Origin: GW2011-AR15 sp964512765 | Lineage (GTDB): Archaea; Nanobdellota; Nanobdellia; Woesearchaeales; GW2011-AR15 | Assembly: GCA_964512765.1 (NCBI GenBank) | Contig: CAZEKF010000005.1 | Span: forward strand, 1-64,000 | Direction of reading: 5' to 3' | Length of the DNA: 64,000 nucleotides | Part shown: positions 42,752-52,088 of the stretch, one piece after another | How positions within the stretch are numbered: position 1 is the first letter of the stretch | How the letters are laid out: each line of letters starts with the position of its first letter | Made by a program: the position numbers and the translations under genes | The notes under the pieces: model-generated | What the model saw: the letters and a program-made list of their open reading frames with translations, nothing else | The model's database searches: none | Told to the model about the DNA's origin: nothing

Positions 42752-43072
42752 ATGAAAAAAGAAACAAAAGAAAAAATTGAACAGTTACAATCAATGGAAC
42801 AAAACATTAATTCTATTATTGCACAAAAACAACAGTTTCAAGCTCAACAAATGGAAGTTGACAATGCATTGTCACAAGTTAAAAAAACAGATAAAGTTTT
42901 CAGAATTATAGGTAATATCATGGTTGCATCTTCTAAAACTACTGTTAAAAAAGAGTTAAGCGAGAAAAAAGAGCTTGTTGATCTTAGACTAAAAACAATG
43001 GACAAGCAGGAAGATAAGTTACGTGATAAAGCAGCTGAAATACAAAAAGAAGTAATGAAAGATATAAAGTGA
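42752..43072 (+). CDS. pfdB: Prefoldin subunit beta
   Basis: Two coiled-coil helices flank the short central hairpin region (DKVFRIIGNIMVASSKTTVKKELSEKKEL), matching prefoldin beta: KVFRxxGxxM is the family signature. Prefoldin is the hexameric co-chaperone that delivers unfolded proteins to the thermosome. It lies 34 bases after pcc1 and six bases before UPF0147. Length (106) is normal. Confidence 0.9.
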   Translation: MKKETKEKIEQLQSMEQNINSIIAQKQQFQAQQMEVDNALSQVKKTDKVFRIIGNIMVASSKTTVKKELSEKKELVDLRLKTMDKQEDKLRDKAAEIQKEVMKDIK

Positions 43073-43078
43073 TTAAAA

Positions 43079-43324
43079 ATGTCAGACCAAGTAGAAGATA
43101 TTATAGACGTTCTCACAGAACTTTTGGAAGATAATACTGTCCCAAAAAATGTTAAAATTAAGATTGAAAGTATAATTAATTCATTAAAACAAGATTCTGA
43201 GTTATCATTAAAAGTTAATCAAGCATTAAGTATACTTGACGAAATATCTGATGATAACAATATTCAGCCATATACAAGAACACAAATATGGAACATTGCA
43301 TCCATGCTAGAATCTTTAAGTTAA
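43079..43324 (+). CDS. UPF0147 family protein
   Basis: The 81-residue all-helical protein (VEDIIDVLTELLEDNTVPKNVKIKIESIINSLK ... SILDEISDDNNIQPYTRTQIWNIASMLESL) matches the archaeal UPF0147 family. These occur next to prefoldin in many archaea and have no established function. It is convergent with, and overlaps by four bases, the MscS gene. Confidence 0.88.
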   Translation: MSDQVEDIIDVLTELLEDNTVPKNVKIKIESIINSLKQDSELSLKVNQALSILDEISDDNNIQPYTRTQIWNIASMLESLS

Positions 43325-43890
43325 GGTTTTCTTTTTCTTATCTTTATTTTAGATTTAATAACGGCCGAGTTTGGAATATGTAGAACATCGCCGTTTTTAG
43401 TCTGGATTCTCACTTGAAGTAAATCTATTTTTATTAACTCGCCTTTTATGTCATCAATTTCTACAAATTTACCGTCTTTAAGATTTTCTTTAGTGTATAA
43501 ATAAAATCCTGCCATTACGTTTGGTATAAAATCTCTTATAGCCAAGAAAAATGATATTAATATAATTGCAATAGCAGCAGCTGATAAAAGATACAAAATT
43601 GTGTTTGCTAACCCGATTTGTTCAAGTGCTGCAACTAAGCTTAAGAAATATATTGTGTACGATAAAATATGGCTTATTATATGGTCAGCATTTAGCCTAA
43701 GACCTGTTGAATTTTTTATTAAATTGTTAAGTTCAATTTCTTTCAATACTTTGTAAACAACTCTTTCAACAATTTTTCCGAGAATAAAACCTAGTAAAAA
43801 TGTTAAGATTGCAAACGATAGTTTAACTAATGTTCTATTAAGCTCTCCAAGCACTGTTCTAGGGCTTATTGCTGATATTTGAAAGTTCAT
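43321..43890 (-). CDS. Short MscS-family mechanosensitive channel
   Basis: Three membrane helices lead to the pore helix (AIRDFIPNVMAGFYLYTKENLKDGKFVEIDDIKGELIKIDLLQVRIQTKNGDVLHIPNSAV), the TM3 and beta-domain core of MscS. The C-terminal alpha/beta cage is missing, so this is a minimal 189-residue channel. It would release solutes upon hypo-osmotic stress. Its start is divergent from nothing nearby; the Pcm gene lies upstream on the same strand. Confidence 0.87.
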   Translation of the reverse strand: MNFQISAISPRTVLGELNRTLVKLSFAILTFLLGFILGKIVERVVYKVLKEIELNNLIKNSTGLRLNADHIISHILSYTIYFLSLVAALEQIGLANTILYLLSAAAIAIILISFFLAIRDFIPNVMAGFYLYTKENLKDGKFVEIDDIKGELIKIDLLQVRIQTKNGDVLHIPNSAVIKSKIKIRKRKP

Positions 43891-43928
43891 ATGTGTAGTT
43901 ATATTGGTTTATTTATAATATTTATTGT

Positions 43929-44543
43929 TTATACTAGAGGAACGAAACTAAAATGGCCGTGAGTTGATTTTTCCATTTGTTTACCTTTTTTAACTAGTTT
44001 AGTCATTACTTCACTAAAACCTCTCTTAACAGGTAATACTATTGTGCCTTTATCAGATAATTGTTCGAGAAGGCTTCCTGGAATATTAGATGCAGTAGCT
44101 GTTACAACGATTTTATTGTAAGGTGCCTGTTTTCCATATCCTTTTTTACCGTCTGAGTTTATTAATTTAACATTATTTATTTTTGCTTTTTCTAAGTTGT
44201 TTATTGCAAAATCACATAACTCTTTTATTATTTCAATAGAAACAATTTTTCCTCTATCTCCAACTAAATATGACATAACAGCAGCGTTATACCCTGAACC
44301 ACAACCAATTTCTAATACTTTATCATTTTTATTAATATTCAACAGTTCCAACATAAACGCTACTGTGTAAGGTTGTGATATTGTTTGGTTATAGCCAATT
44401 GGTAAAGGGTGGTTATCGTATGCATGGTTTTTTTGATCTTTTGAAATGAATGATTCTCGAGGAGTTTTTGCAATAGCTTCTAAGATTTTGTTATTTCTTA
44501 TTCCCATAACCTTTAATTCATGCAATAACCTTTCCTTATCCAT
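43929..44543 (-). CDS. pcm: Protein-L-isoaspartate O-methyltransferase
   Basis: The sequence has the PCMT marks RESFISKDQKNHAYDNHPLPIGYNQTISQPYTVAFMLELL and the SAM-binding VLEIGCGSGYNAAVMS. The enzyme methylates isoaspartyl residues to start repair of aged proteins. ATG at 44543 (MDKERLL) is chosen; an ATG 12 bases upstream is also open. It is divergent from map, with a promoter region of about 70 bases. Confidence 0.92.
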   Translation of the reverse strand: MDKERLLHELKVMGIRNNKILEAIAKTPRESFISKDQKNHAYDNHPLPIGYNQTISQPYTVAFMLELLNINKNDKVLEIGCGSGYNAAVMSYLVGDRGKIVSIEIIKELCDFAINNLEKAKINNVKLINSDGKKGYGKQAPYNKIVVTATASNIPGSLLEQLSDKGTIVLPVKRGFSEVMTKLVKKGKQMEKSTHGHFSFVPLV

Positions 44544-44614
44544 TATTAATCCCATAACAAAATAAAATAGATTAACAAAATATAAATACTTTCATTGATT
44601 TTTTCTCAATAACA

Positions 44615-45496
44615 ATGGATGATCGTGATAAATACATAAAAGCAGGGGAAATAGCACGTGAAGCATTGCACTACGGTGCTAAGTTTATAAAAATCGGTGC
44701 TAGTTTACTAGATGTAACTGAAAAAGTTGAAGATAAAGTAAAAGAGTTAGGAGGAGAGTTCGCTTTTCCGCCACAGATTTCTTTGAACGATATTGCAGCG
44801 CATTACTGTGCTGATCCAAACGATGAAACTGTGTTTAAAAAAGGTGATGTAGTTAAACTTGACGTTGGTGTCATGATAGACGGTTACATTGGAGATAATG
44901 CTCTAACAATTAATCTAGGTGACCATGAAGAGTTAGTAAAAGCTAGCAGAGAAGCATTGGATAATGCAATTAAAATTATTAAACCTAGAGTTACATTGGG
45001 TGAAATCGGAAGAGTTATACAGGACACAATTACTAAATATGGTTTTGCGCCTGTTAAAAACCTTTCTGGTCATGGATTAAGCCAATTTGTTTATCATGAT
45101 AAACCAAGCATTCCTAACTTTGACACAGGCGATAAAACACAACTTAAAAAAGGCCAAGTTATTGCTATTGAGCCTTTCGCATCCACTGGAAGTGGTGTTA
45201 TTTTTGAAAGTAGCCATGCTAACATTTTTTCTTTAAGACAAAAAAAACCTGTTAGAAATATTATAACAAGAAACGTTCTAAAAGAAATTCTTAAGTTCAA
45301 TAACATGCCATTCACAACACGATGGCTAACTAATAAAATTCCTGAAGCAAAGGTTAACTTTGCATTACGCGAGTTGTTACAATACGGTATTCTTAACAAA
45401 TACCCGCCTTTACCTGATACTAATAAGGGATTAATTAGTCAGGCTGAGCATACTATTATTGTTGATGACAAACCTATTATTACAACTAAATTTTAA
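44615..45496 (+). CDS. map: Methionine aminopeptidase, type II
   Basis: The metal ligands are visible: VKLDVGVMIDGYIGDNALT (two Asp), SGHGLSQFVYHDKPSIPNF (His), AIEPFASTGSG (Glu) and the final Glu in SQAEHTIIV. The about 60-residue winged-helix insertion that defines type II is present after FESSHANIFS. It removes initiator methionine. Length (293) is normal. Its end overlaps the convergent MFS gene by 11 bases. Confidence 0.95.
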   Translation: MDDRDKYIKAGEIAREALHYGAKFIKIGASLLDVTEKVEDKVKELGGEFAFPPQISLNDIAAHYCADPNDETVFKKGDVVKLDVGVMIDGYIGDNALTINLGDHEELVKASREALDNAIKIIKPRVTLGEIGRVIQDTITKYGFAPVKNLSGHGLSQFVYHDKPSIPNFDTGDKTQLKKGQVIAIEPFASTGSGVIFESSHANIFSLRQKKPVRNIITRNVLKEILKFNNMPFTTRWLTNKIPEAKVNFALRELLQYGILNKYPPLPDTNKGLISQAEHTIIVDDKPIITTKF

Positions 45497-46583
45497 GTTT
45501 TCTCACAAACAACACAGACAACGGAGTTATTGCACCTAATAAAATAAACAATAATTTGTAGTCAAACACAAACGCAAACCCTAAAAATATTATTGCTCCA
45601 ATGCAAAACATTAACATTCGTTCTGCAATTAAAGTAACTGCGTCCTTATTTTCAATATCATCGAAAAAGATTGTGTTGTAAGGTACATTGATTGCGTTGT
45701 AAAACAAGCTTACTATTAGGATGAACGCGTATGGTAGGTTTAACACACCAAACAATATCCAGCTTAAACTTTGTAATAATATAAAACTCATTAAAACATT
45801 TTTTTTATTATATTTGTCTATCAAAAACCCGCTTGCGCTTGTTGAAATTAAAGCTATAATACCTAAAAACGTTCCAAACGAACCAACAACAAGTTCTTGT
45901 TTTGACAGTTCAAAGATATATATTGGAAATATAAACGCTGTAATAACAAACGTCATACCTCGCAAAAATACAAGCCACATATGTTTAGGCAAATTACCTT
46001 TAAGCTTAGAAAACCATACAATTTTCTTTTTAACTGGTACGTTAAGTTTGAGTTTAAAGCTTAACAAACCACCTATTAAAACTAATAATAATGATGTTAT
46101 GAACAGTACAGGATAATTAAACCAGGTTATTAAAAACCCACCAACAAACGGTGCAATTATAGTAGATAACCACATACTAGCATAAATACTACCTTGCTGG
46201 TTACCTCTTTTCTTTGGTTCAGTTGTTTTTAATGTTACTGTGTCCATTGATACCCAGTATGAAAAACCTATAAACCCTGAAGCAAATCCCTGCAACTCAA
46301 TTGGATATCTTAAAACTGGATAAAACCTTATTATTAAAACAATTAAAGGTTCTAATATTCCTCTCAATACTATAAAGATCTTAACACCTTTCTTATGCAT
46401 AATAATGTTTGAAACTATACTAGCAATTACTCCACCGAGGCAAAAGACCATTAAGTAAAAAACTATTCTGTTAAACGAAATACCATGGTTTAGATAATAA
46501 ATAGGCACAAACATACTATACAAACTATTACCAAGTGTCATCAGAAACAAAATTAGTTTCTGTAGATTCCTTTGCATTTGCAT
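45486..46583 (-). CDS. Major facilitator superfamily transporter
   Basis: About eleven or twelve membrane helices in 365 residues, with an MFS-like loop (SNIIMHKKGVKIFIVLRG) after the second helix and a basic central loop (KLKLNVPVKKKIVWFSKLKGNLPKHM). Substrate is not deducible. It lies downstream of hisS on the same strand with about 30 bases between, so it could be the last gene of the histidine run, but no feature ties it to histidine. Confidence 0.78.
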   Translation of the reverse strand: MQMQRNLQKLILFLMTLGNSLYSMFVPIYYLNHGISFNRIVFYLMVFCLGGVIASIVSNIIMHKKGVKIFIVLRGILEPLIVLIIRFYPVLRYPIELQGFASGFIGFSYWVSMDTVTLKTTEPKKRGNQQGSIYASMWLSTIIAPFVGGFLITWFNYPVLFITSLLLVLIGGLLSFKLKLNVPVKKKIVWFSKLKGNLPKHMWLVFLRGMTFVITAFIFPIYIFELSKQELVVGSFGTFLGIIALISTSASGFLIDKYNKKNVLMSFILLQSLSWILFGVLNLPYAFILIVSLFYNAINVPYNTIFFDDIENKDAVTLIAERMLMFCIGAIIFLGFAFVFDYKLLFILLGAITPLSVLFVRKLKI

Positions 46584-46615
46584 TTTACGTTAGAGAAGAA
46601 ATAAAGTATAAAAAA

Positions 46616-48367
46616 TTAACTTAAAAATTTAATAACCTGTTTAACAGTTAATAACTGTTCTTTCCCACTCTTCATATCCCTTAGTTTTACTTTGCCTTGT
46701 TTGAGTTCTTTTTCACCCACAAACACAACATAAGGAAGTCCATAAGAATTTGCATATTGAAGATTTTTGCTTATTCCTCGCTCTAGTAAATCAATATCTG
46801 TGTTGATACTTTTTTCTCTTAACTGCTGTGCTAATTTCAAAGATTGTTTTAATGTTTTAATTGGAATGATGTACAATTTAGTAACTGATTTCTTATTGGC
46901 TTTGTTTTTTTCTTTCAATGCTTCTATGATTACTTCTATGCCAAAACTAATTCCTGTTGCTGGGATTATTTCTTTTGTTCCTAAATAATTTCCAATTAAT
47001 TCATCATATCTGCCACCACCTGCTGCAGAACTTGTCAATGAAGATTCTTTTAAAAGCACTTCGTATATTGGACCAGTGTAATATGCAAGACCCCTAGCTA
47101 AGCTTGGGTCAAACACAATGCTTTTTATCTTATACATTTCGAGAAAATCAAGTAGCTCTCCCATTTCCTGTATCCCTTGCTTACCAATCTTACTTTTAAT
47201 TATAGATTTTAATTTATCAAGAGTTTTTCTATTTGTTTTATCCTTTGACAGGGTATCTAAGATGAACTTTATTTTATCTTTACTATACCCTTGTTCAGAT
47301 AATTCCTTTGTAACTCCTTTTTTGCCTATTTTTTTCAACTTATCAATTGAAACTGTAACAGATTCCCAATCTTTTTTTTTAATTCCAGAATCTTCTAAAA
47401 CTCCCTCGATTACTTTTCTGTTATTTACTTCAATGTAAAACTTGAATCCTAACTCACTAAAAACAGCATCAGTAACTGCTAATATTTCTGCATCTGCAAT
47501 CATACCTTTAACTCCAACTATATCTGGGTCAAACTGTCTAAAGCTTCGGTACCTGCCTTTTTTAATGGGCCCATCTCTAAACACTTCACCTTCTAAATAT
47601 TTTTTAAATGGCATTTTAATAGATGGGTTCATTGCAATATACCTTGAAAAAGGTACTGTCATGTCAAATCTTAATCCTAATTTTCTACCACCATTATCTG
47701 TTGAAACAAAAATCTCCTTTAAAGCATCAGACTCTTCACCTGCTGCAAATTTAGCTGCTAATGTTTCATATCTTTCAAGAATGGGTGTTTCAATTGGACT
47801 AAACCCATAAGTTTCACAAACCTTCTTGATTGTATTAAGAACATAATCTCTAAGGATTTTTTCATTAGGCCCGAAATCTCTTGTGCCTTTAGCTAAATCT
47901 ATTTTAGATTTTTTCATTTTTTTAGGTGGTTCTTCTTTATCTAAAACTGTTGATACTATGCTGTATGTATCTTTACCTTTTTTTTCTATCTTTTTTATCT
48001 TAAATATGCCAATCTCTTTTGTATTATCAACATGAGGGTTGCCACATGCTTGTATATCAAAATCTTTTATTTCAACTACCCTAATCTTTTTAACAGACTC
48101 AGGCACCATTGATAAGTCAACAAGCTTTTGAGCTTTTTCCCTGCTCATGTTTGTTTTTGTAACTGGCAGATTCTTTTTTATTACTTCATTTACTTTAGTC
48201 TCTAACTCCTCAGGTCCTACCTCCCTAAGATCTTTTTTACACTCCATAACAATCCTTATCTTGTTATCTCCAATATCAAGAGCTTTCTGGATTGTTTTAT
48301 ACTGAGTTCTAAGAATATTATAAAAAACATGTTCTCCTGATTCCAGTCTTGCGCGTTTACTTACCAT
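46616..48367 (-). CDS. hisS: Histidyl-tRNA synthetase with N-terminal AlaX-like (SAD) domain
   Basis: From residue about 155 this is a complete class II HisRS: LAKGTRDFGPNEKI, motif 2 RYRSFRQFDPDIVG, the histidine-specific RGLAYYTGPIYEV, AAGGGRYDELIG motif 3 region, and the anticodon-binding domain. The first about 150 residues are an extra domain like the second additional domain of Thr/AlaRS and AlaX: EHVFYNIL in the HxxxH place and CGNPHVDNTKEIGIFKI matching CGGTHVxxTxEIG. ATG at 48367 is chosen because GGGTGA lies five bases before it; an ATG 24 bases upstream is less likely. It directly follows the metallopeptidase gene. Confidence 0.88.
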   Translation of the reverse strand: MVSKRARLESGEHVFYNILRTQYKTIQKALDIGDNKIRIVMECKKDLREVGPEELETKVNEVIKKNLPVTKTNMSREKAQKLVDLSMVPESVKKIRVVEIKDFDIQACGNPHVDNTKEIGIFKIKKIEKKGKDTYSIVSTVLDKEEPPKKMKKSKIDLAKGTRDFGPNEKILRDYVLNTIKKVCETYGFSPIETPILERYETLAAKFAAGEESDALKEIFVSTDNGGRKLGLRFDMTVPFSRYIAMNPSIKMPFKKYLEGEVFRDGPIKKGRYRSFRQFDPDIVGVKGMIADAEILAVTDAVFSELGFKFYIEVNNRKVIEGVLEDSGIKKKDWESVTVSIDKLKKIGKKGVTKELSEQGYSKDKIKFILDTLSKDKTNRKTLDKLKSIIKSKIGKQGIQEMGELLDFLEMYKIKSIVFDPSLARGLAYYTGPIYEVLLKESSLTSSAAGGGRYDELIGNYLGTKEIIPATGISFGIEVIIEALKEKNKANKKSVTKLYIIPIKTLKQSLKLAQQLREKSINTDIDLLERGISKNLQYANSYGLPYVVFVGEKELKQGKVKLRDMKSGKEQLLTVKQVIKFLS

Positions 48368-48372
48368 AATCT

Positions 48373-49488
48373 TCACCCTTTCAATGGCCAAAATGGCTTT
48401 ATCAATGATTTTTCAAACAAATCTTTTTTTCTCCAATTAATTTCAATTTTATTTTCTTTCATTATTATCATTCCTTTAAAATGCAATGCAAACACGACTT
48501 TTTTAAGGAAATCTTCTGGTACTTTGATTTTCTTTGATATTTCTTCAACAGTTTTTGGTTTAACACCTTCCCTTAACACCAAATATTCAACAGGTGGTAT
48601 TTTTTCAGGTTCAACTTTAAATGAGAATTTTATCAGGAAATTCTCAAGTTTACCTTTTGGAGTGTATTCAATTGGTAAATCATCTGATACTAAATATGAA
48701 TTTACTTTTTCTCTGTTATTAGACAGGTATTCCATTAACATTTTTCCTATTAATTTCTGGCCGCCGTGTAAGTACAACCTGGCAAAGATCTTCATGTACT
48801 CGAAATACCGTCTGGTAAAGTTATGTTCATCTTTAACCTTACTAAAAATGTAACATCTTTCTCTGTAATATTTTAGCACGTCAAAGTTTTTTGTAAGGTC
48901 ATAGTATATTTTTAATGAATACCATTGGCACAAACCTTCTTCAAACCATTCAATATACATTTGGTCTTTACTTTTATTCTGTGATAGACATGAATGCAAT
49001 TGTTCATGTATCAATAATATTGGCGTGAAAAACGAACTAACTCTTTTGTTAAGGAAATATATGCCTGCGTTTTTGTTACCTTCAAATATTGTTACTGAAC
49101 TAGCACCTTTTTTTTCAAATGATATTAATCCCTGCGGAAAATTGTCATCAAAAAAAATAGATCTTGTTTTGAAGTTCATACCTAATGTTTTTTTTACTTC
49201 GTCACGAATTTTAGGAAGCATGTCTCGCCATAATTTCTCGTCAAACTGTTTCGGCGTGGTTTTCAATTCTTTTTGTATTTTCTTAATATCTTCTTTAAGA
49301 ATCGTGTTGTACGCCATGACATTGTTAGTCTTTACTAAATTCTTTAACTTGATATCTGTAGCTTCTGAATAATCGTTTTCTTCATTGAAATTTTTATCCA
49401 GTAACTTGTACATGCTAGGTTTATAATATCCTAACTTTGTTTTGAAGAACGTGTCTTCAATTACCCGTAATTCTGATAAATTGATCAT
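48373..49488 (-). CDS. Gluzincin-type metallopeptidase-like protein with winged-helix tail
   Basis: The zinc motif HEQLH (in LLIHEQLHSCLSQ) followed 18 residues later by EWFEEGLCQWYS supplies the two His, catalytic Glu and a downstream Glu expected for a gluzincin peptidase. The C-terminal about 80 residues look like a winged helix (VEEISKKIKVPEDFLKKVVFALHFKGMI). It is inserted between the hisA-I-E fusion (10-base gap) and hisS (5-base gap), so it is probably cotranscribed with them. Substrate unknown; an intracellular regulator-protease is one option. Confidence 0.65.
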   Translation of the reverse strand: MINLSELRVIEDTFFKTKLGYYKPSMYKLLDKNFNEENDYSEATDIKLKNLVKTNNVMAYNTILKEDIKKIQKELKTTPKQFDEKLWRDMLPKIRDEVKKTLGMNFKTRSIFFDDNFPQGLISFEKKGASSVTIFEGNKNAGIYFLNKRVSSFFTPILLIHEQLHSCLSQNKSKDQMYIEWFEEGLCQWYSLKIYYDLTKNFDVLKYYRERCYIFSKVKDEHNFTRRYFEYMKIFARLYLHGGQKLIGKMLMEYLSNNREKVNSYLVSDDLPIEYTPKGKLENFLIKFSFKVEPEKIPPVEYLVLREGVKPKTVEEISKKIKVPEDFLKKVVFALHFKGMIIMKENKIEINWRKKDLFEKSLIKPFWPLKG

Positions 49489-49498
49489 CTTATTTCAC

Positions 49499-50719
49499 CT
49501 ATTGTTCATTTAACTCCTCTGATTTTATATAATTTCTTATTTTAAGCTCGTTTTCTATGTCTTTATAATCAATATTGTTCTTAACCATTAACACAGATAT
49601 AAAATATAACATGTCTGCAATTTCCCATCTTAAGTTGTTTTTATCAGTATAATTAATCACTTCATTTGCTTCTTCAATGATTTTCTTTATTAACTTTGGT
49701 TCATTGTTTAATAATTTATCTGTGTATGAATTACTGCCTTTTCTTGATTTAATTATATCTAATAAATCATTGAAACTGAATTCTTTGTCTGAAAAACAAC
49801 TATAATCTCCTTCATGACAAGCTACGTTTTTCTGTTTAACAGTAAAAATTAACGTATCACTGTCACAGTCTGTCTGTATTCTTAACAACTCTTGTGTGTT
49901 ACTTGATGTTTCGCCTTTTTTCCATAACTTGTTCCGAGTTCTTGAATAATAGATTCCTTTTCTTTGCTTCAGTGCTTGTTGTACTGATTTTTTATTACTA
50001 AATGCTAGCATTAATATTTGATTATTTTGGTCTTTGACAATGGTTGGAATTAAACTCATGTTTTTTTCAAAATTTAACAACGAAACAAAGATATCATTAT
50101 AATTTATCTTATTTTCATAATATGCCATGCCAATAACAGCGTCAATATCATACCTTGCTAGTTCCAAAATTTGTTCTTTTGTTGATACACCACCTGCATA
50201 TTGTATTTTATTATTTGTAATTTCTCTTAACCTTAATGCTGTATCAATATCAATTCTTTCCATTGTACCTTCCTTGTCAACATATGTGTATAAAAAACCT
50301 GAGCAATAGTCTTGTAATTCAATCACCTTTTCAATCGCTGTCTTGTTTGTTTTATTAGTCCATGCTTTATCAACAATTTTACCTTGTTTTGAGTCAACTG
50401 CAACAATAATTTTTTCTTTTGACAATTTCTTAAGGAAGTCTTTATTAGCTTTTGTTCCAATGATTATTTTGTTTGCTCCTAATTTAAGTATTTCATACGC
50501 TTGATCAACTGTCCTAATACCTCCACCAACATTACAGTTACAGATTTTACATATTTTTCTGATTAATTCAATATTGCTACCTTTGCCAAAAGCTGCGTCA
50601 AGATCAATTAAATTAACTTCTGGATAAATTGAAAACTTCAGAGCTAAAGCTAATGCATCTTCCTCAAATTTCTTGTTTTGAGGATTGCCCTGAACTAATT
50701 TCACCACTTTTCCATTCAT
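49499..50719 (-). CDS. hisA/hisIE: Trifunctional HisA-HisI-HisE fusion
   Basis: Residues 1-215 are HisA (ProFAR isomerase) with LIDLDAAFGKG, NVGGGIRT and YAGGVST. Residues about 220-312 are HisI (phosphoribosyl-AMP cyclohydrolase): ILMLAFSNKKS, YYSRTRNKLWKKGETS, DCDSD and the zinc/metal CHEGDYSCF. Residues about 318-406 are HisE (phosphoribosyl-ATP pyrophosphohydrolase) with the EEANEV and WEIADMLYF metal sites. The three enzymes carry out steps 2-4 of the pathway. HisI-HisE fusions are common, but a fusion with HisA is not one I know as standard. Confidence 0.93.
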   Translation of the reverse strand: MNGKVVKLVQGNPQNKKFEEDALALALKFSIYPEVNLIDLDAAFGKGSNIELIRKICKICNCNVGGGIRTVDQAYEILKLGANKIIIGTKANKDFLKKLSKEKIIVAVDSKQGKIVDKAWTNKTNKTAIEKVIELQDYCSGFLYTYVDKEGTMERIDIDTALRLREITNNKIQYAGGVSTKEQILELARYDIDAVIGMAYYENKINYNDIFVSLLNFEKNMSLIPTIVKDQNNQILMLAFSNKKSVQQALKQRKGIYYSRTRNKLWKKGETSSNTQELLRIQTDCDSDTLIFTVKQKNVACHEGDYSCFSDKEFSFNDLLDIIKSRKGSNSYTDKLLNNEPKLIKKIIEEANEVINYTDKNNLRWEIADMLYFISVLMVKNNIDYKDIENELKIRNYIKSEELNEQ

Positions 50720-50736
50720 TAAATCTATACTCGGAA

Positions 50737-51492
50737 CTAAAATCTTACATCAACTCCTTTATTATTCAAATAAGTTTTAACATCATTTATTGAATACTGA
50801 TCAAAATGGAAAATACTAGCAGCTAATGCTGCATCTGCTTTTCCTTTTGTAAATGCTTGATATATTTGTTCTAAATCACCTGCACCACTGCTAGCAATAA
50901 CAGGTATGTTAACAGATTCTGAAATTAATTTAGTTATTTCTAAATCATAACCTTGTTTCATACCATCTGTGTCTAATGAGTTAAGCAGGATTTCACCTGC
51001 ACCTAATTTTTCGCACTGTTTAGCAAATTCTAAAGCATTAATTCCTGTTGATTCTTTTCCTCCATAGATGTACAATTCCCAATAATCATTGTTTTTCTTA
51101 ACATCTAAGGATATAACAATGCACTGTGAACCAAATTTATTTGAGGCTTGTTTTATGATTTCAGGGTTTTTCACAGCTTCTGTGCAAAACGCTACTTTAT
51201 CTGCTCCGTTTTTTAGGAGCAATTTAATGTCATCAATGGTTTTTATTCCACCACCAACAGTGAACGGAATAAAGATGTTATTAGCTACATTTCTTACTAT
51301 TTCCAACATAGTTTTTCTGTTTTCAATGCTTGCTGTAATGTCAAGGAAACATAACTCGTCAGCGCCTTCATTATAATATTTTATAGCTAACTCTACAGGA
51401 TCACCAATTTCTTTCAAATTCTTGAAATTAGTGCCTTTGACTACTTTTCCATTTTTTACGTCCAAACAAGGTATGATTCTTTTTGTCAACAT
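50737..51492 (-). CDS. hisF: Imidazole glycerol phosphate synthase subunit HisF
   Basis: The (beta/alpha)8 barrel has the HisF signatures IPCLDVKNGKVVKGTNF with catalytic Asp, FTVGGGIKT, and VIASSGAGDL. It makes IGP and AICAR from PRFAR and ammonia supplied by HisH. Length (251) is normal. It overlaps the hisH stop by one base and precedes the hisA-I-E fusion by 17 bases. Confidence 0.96.
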   Translation of the reverse strand: MLTKRIIPCLDVKNGKVVKGTNFKNLKEIGDPVELAIKYYNEGADELCFLDITASIENRKTMLEIVRNVANNIFIPFTVGGGIKTIDDIKLLLKNGADKVAFCTEAVKNPEIIKQASNKFGSQCIVISLDVKKNNDYWELYIYGGKESTGINALEFAKQCEKLGAGEILLNSLDTDGMKQGYDLEITKLISESVNIPVIASSGAGDLEQIYQAFTKGKADAALAASIFHFDQYSINDVKTYLNNKGVDVRF

Positions 51493-52088
51493 TATAACTC
51501 ACCAAAGTTCTTCAACATCTTCAGTCCAATCTCACTTGATTTTTCAGGGTGGAACTGTGTTGCATACACATTATATTTTTGGATTCCACTCACGAATTTT
51601 GTACCATAGTTTGTCGTTGTCAACACAACATTATTATCCTCAGGAACAACATAGTATGAATGCACAAAGTAAAAATATCCATTATCTATCCCATTTAGTA
51701 ATAATGATTCTTTTTTTTGTTCAACATTGTTCCATCCAATTTGAGGTATTTTTACATTGTTTGGAAATCTTTTTATTTTTCCTTTGATCAATCCAAGCCC
51801 TTTAACGCCCAGATCTTCTTCACTGTTCTCAAACAATATTTGGAGTCCTATACAAATGCCAAGGTAAAGTTTTCCTTTCTTAATCTCTTCAATCATAACT
51901 TTATCAAGCTTTTCTTCTCCAAGCTTAGTCATGACATCACCAAACCTTCCTTGGCCAGGCAAGATCAATTTATCTGCGTTCATAATCTCTCCTGGATCAT
52001 CTGTAACCTTGTTTTTTATTCTAAGATAATCAAGTGCATTCTTGACACTACCTATATTACCTGATCCGTAATCTATTATCGCTATCAT
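51492..52088 (-). CDS. hisH: Imidazole glycerol phosphate synthase subunit HisH
   Basis: Class I glutamine amidotransferase with the nucleophile in LGICIGLQILFENS, the oxyanion strand LPGQGRFGDVM, and catalytic HPE in ATQFHPEKSS. It supplies ammonia to HisF. The gene overlaps hisB by four bases upstream and hisF by one base downstream, so expression is coupled. Confidence 0.96.
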   Translation of the reverse strand: MIAIIDYGSGNIGSVKNALDYLRIKNKVTDDPGEIMNADKLILPGQGRFGDVMTKLGEEKLDKVMIEEIKKGKLYLGICIGLQILFENSEEDLGVKGLGLIKGKIKRFPNNVKIPQIGWNNVEQKKESLLLNGIDNGYFYFVHSYYVVPEDNNVVLTTTNYGTKFVSGIQKYNVYATQFHPEKSSEIGLKMLKNFGEL

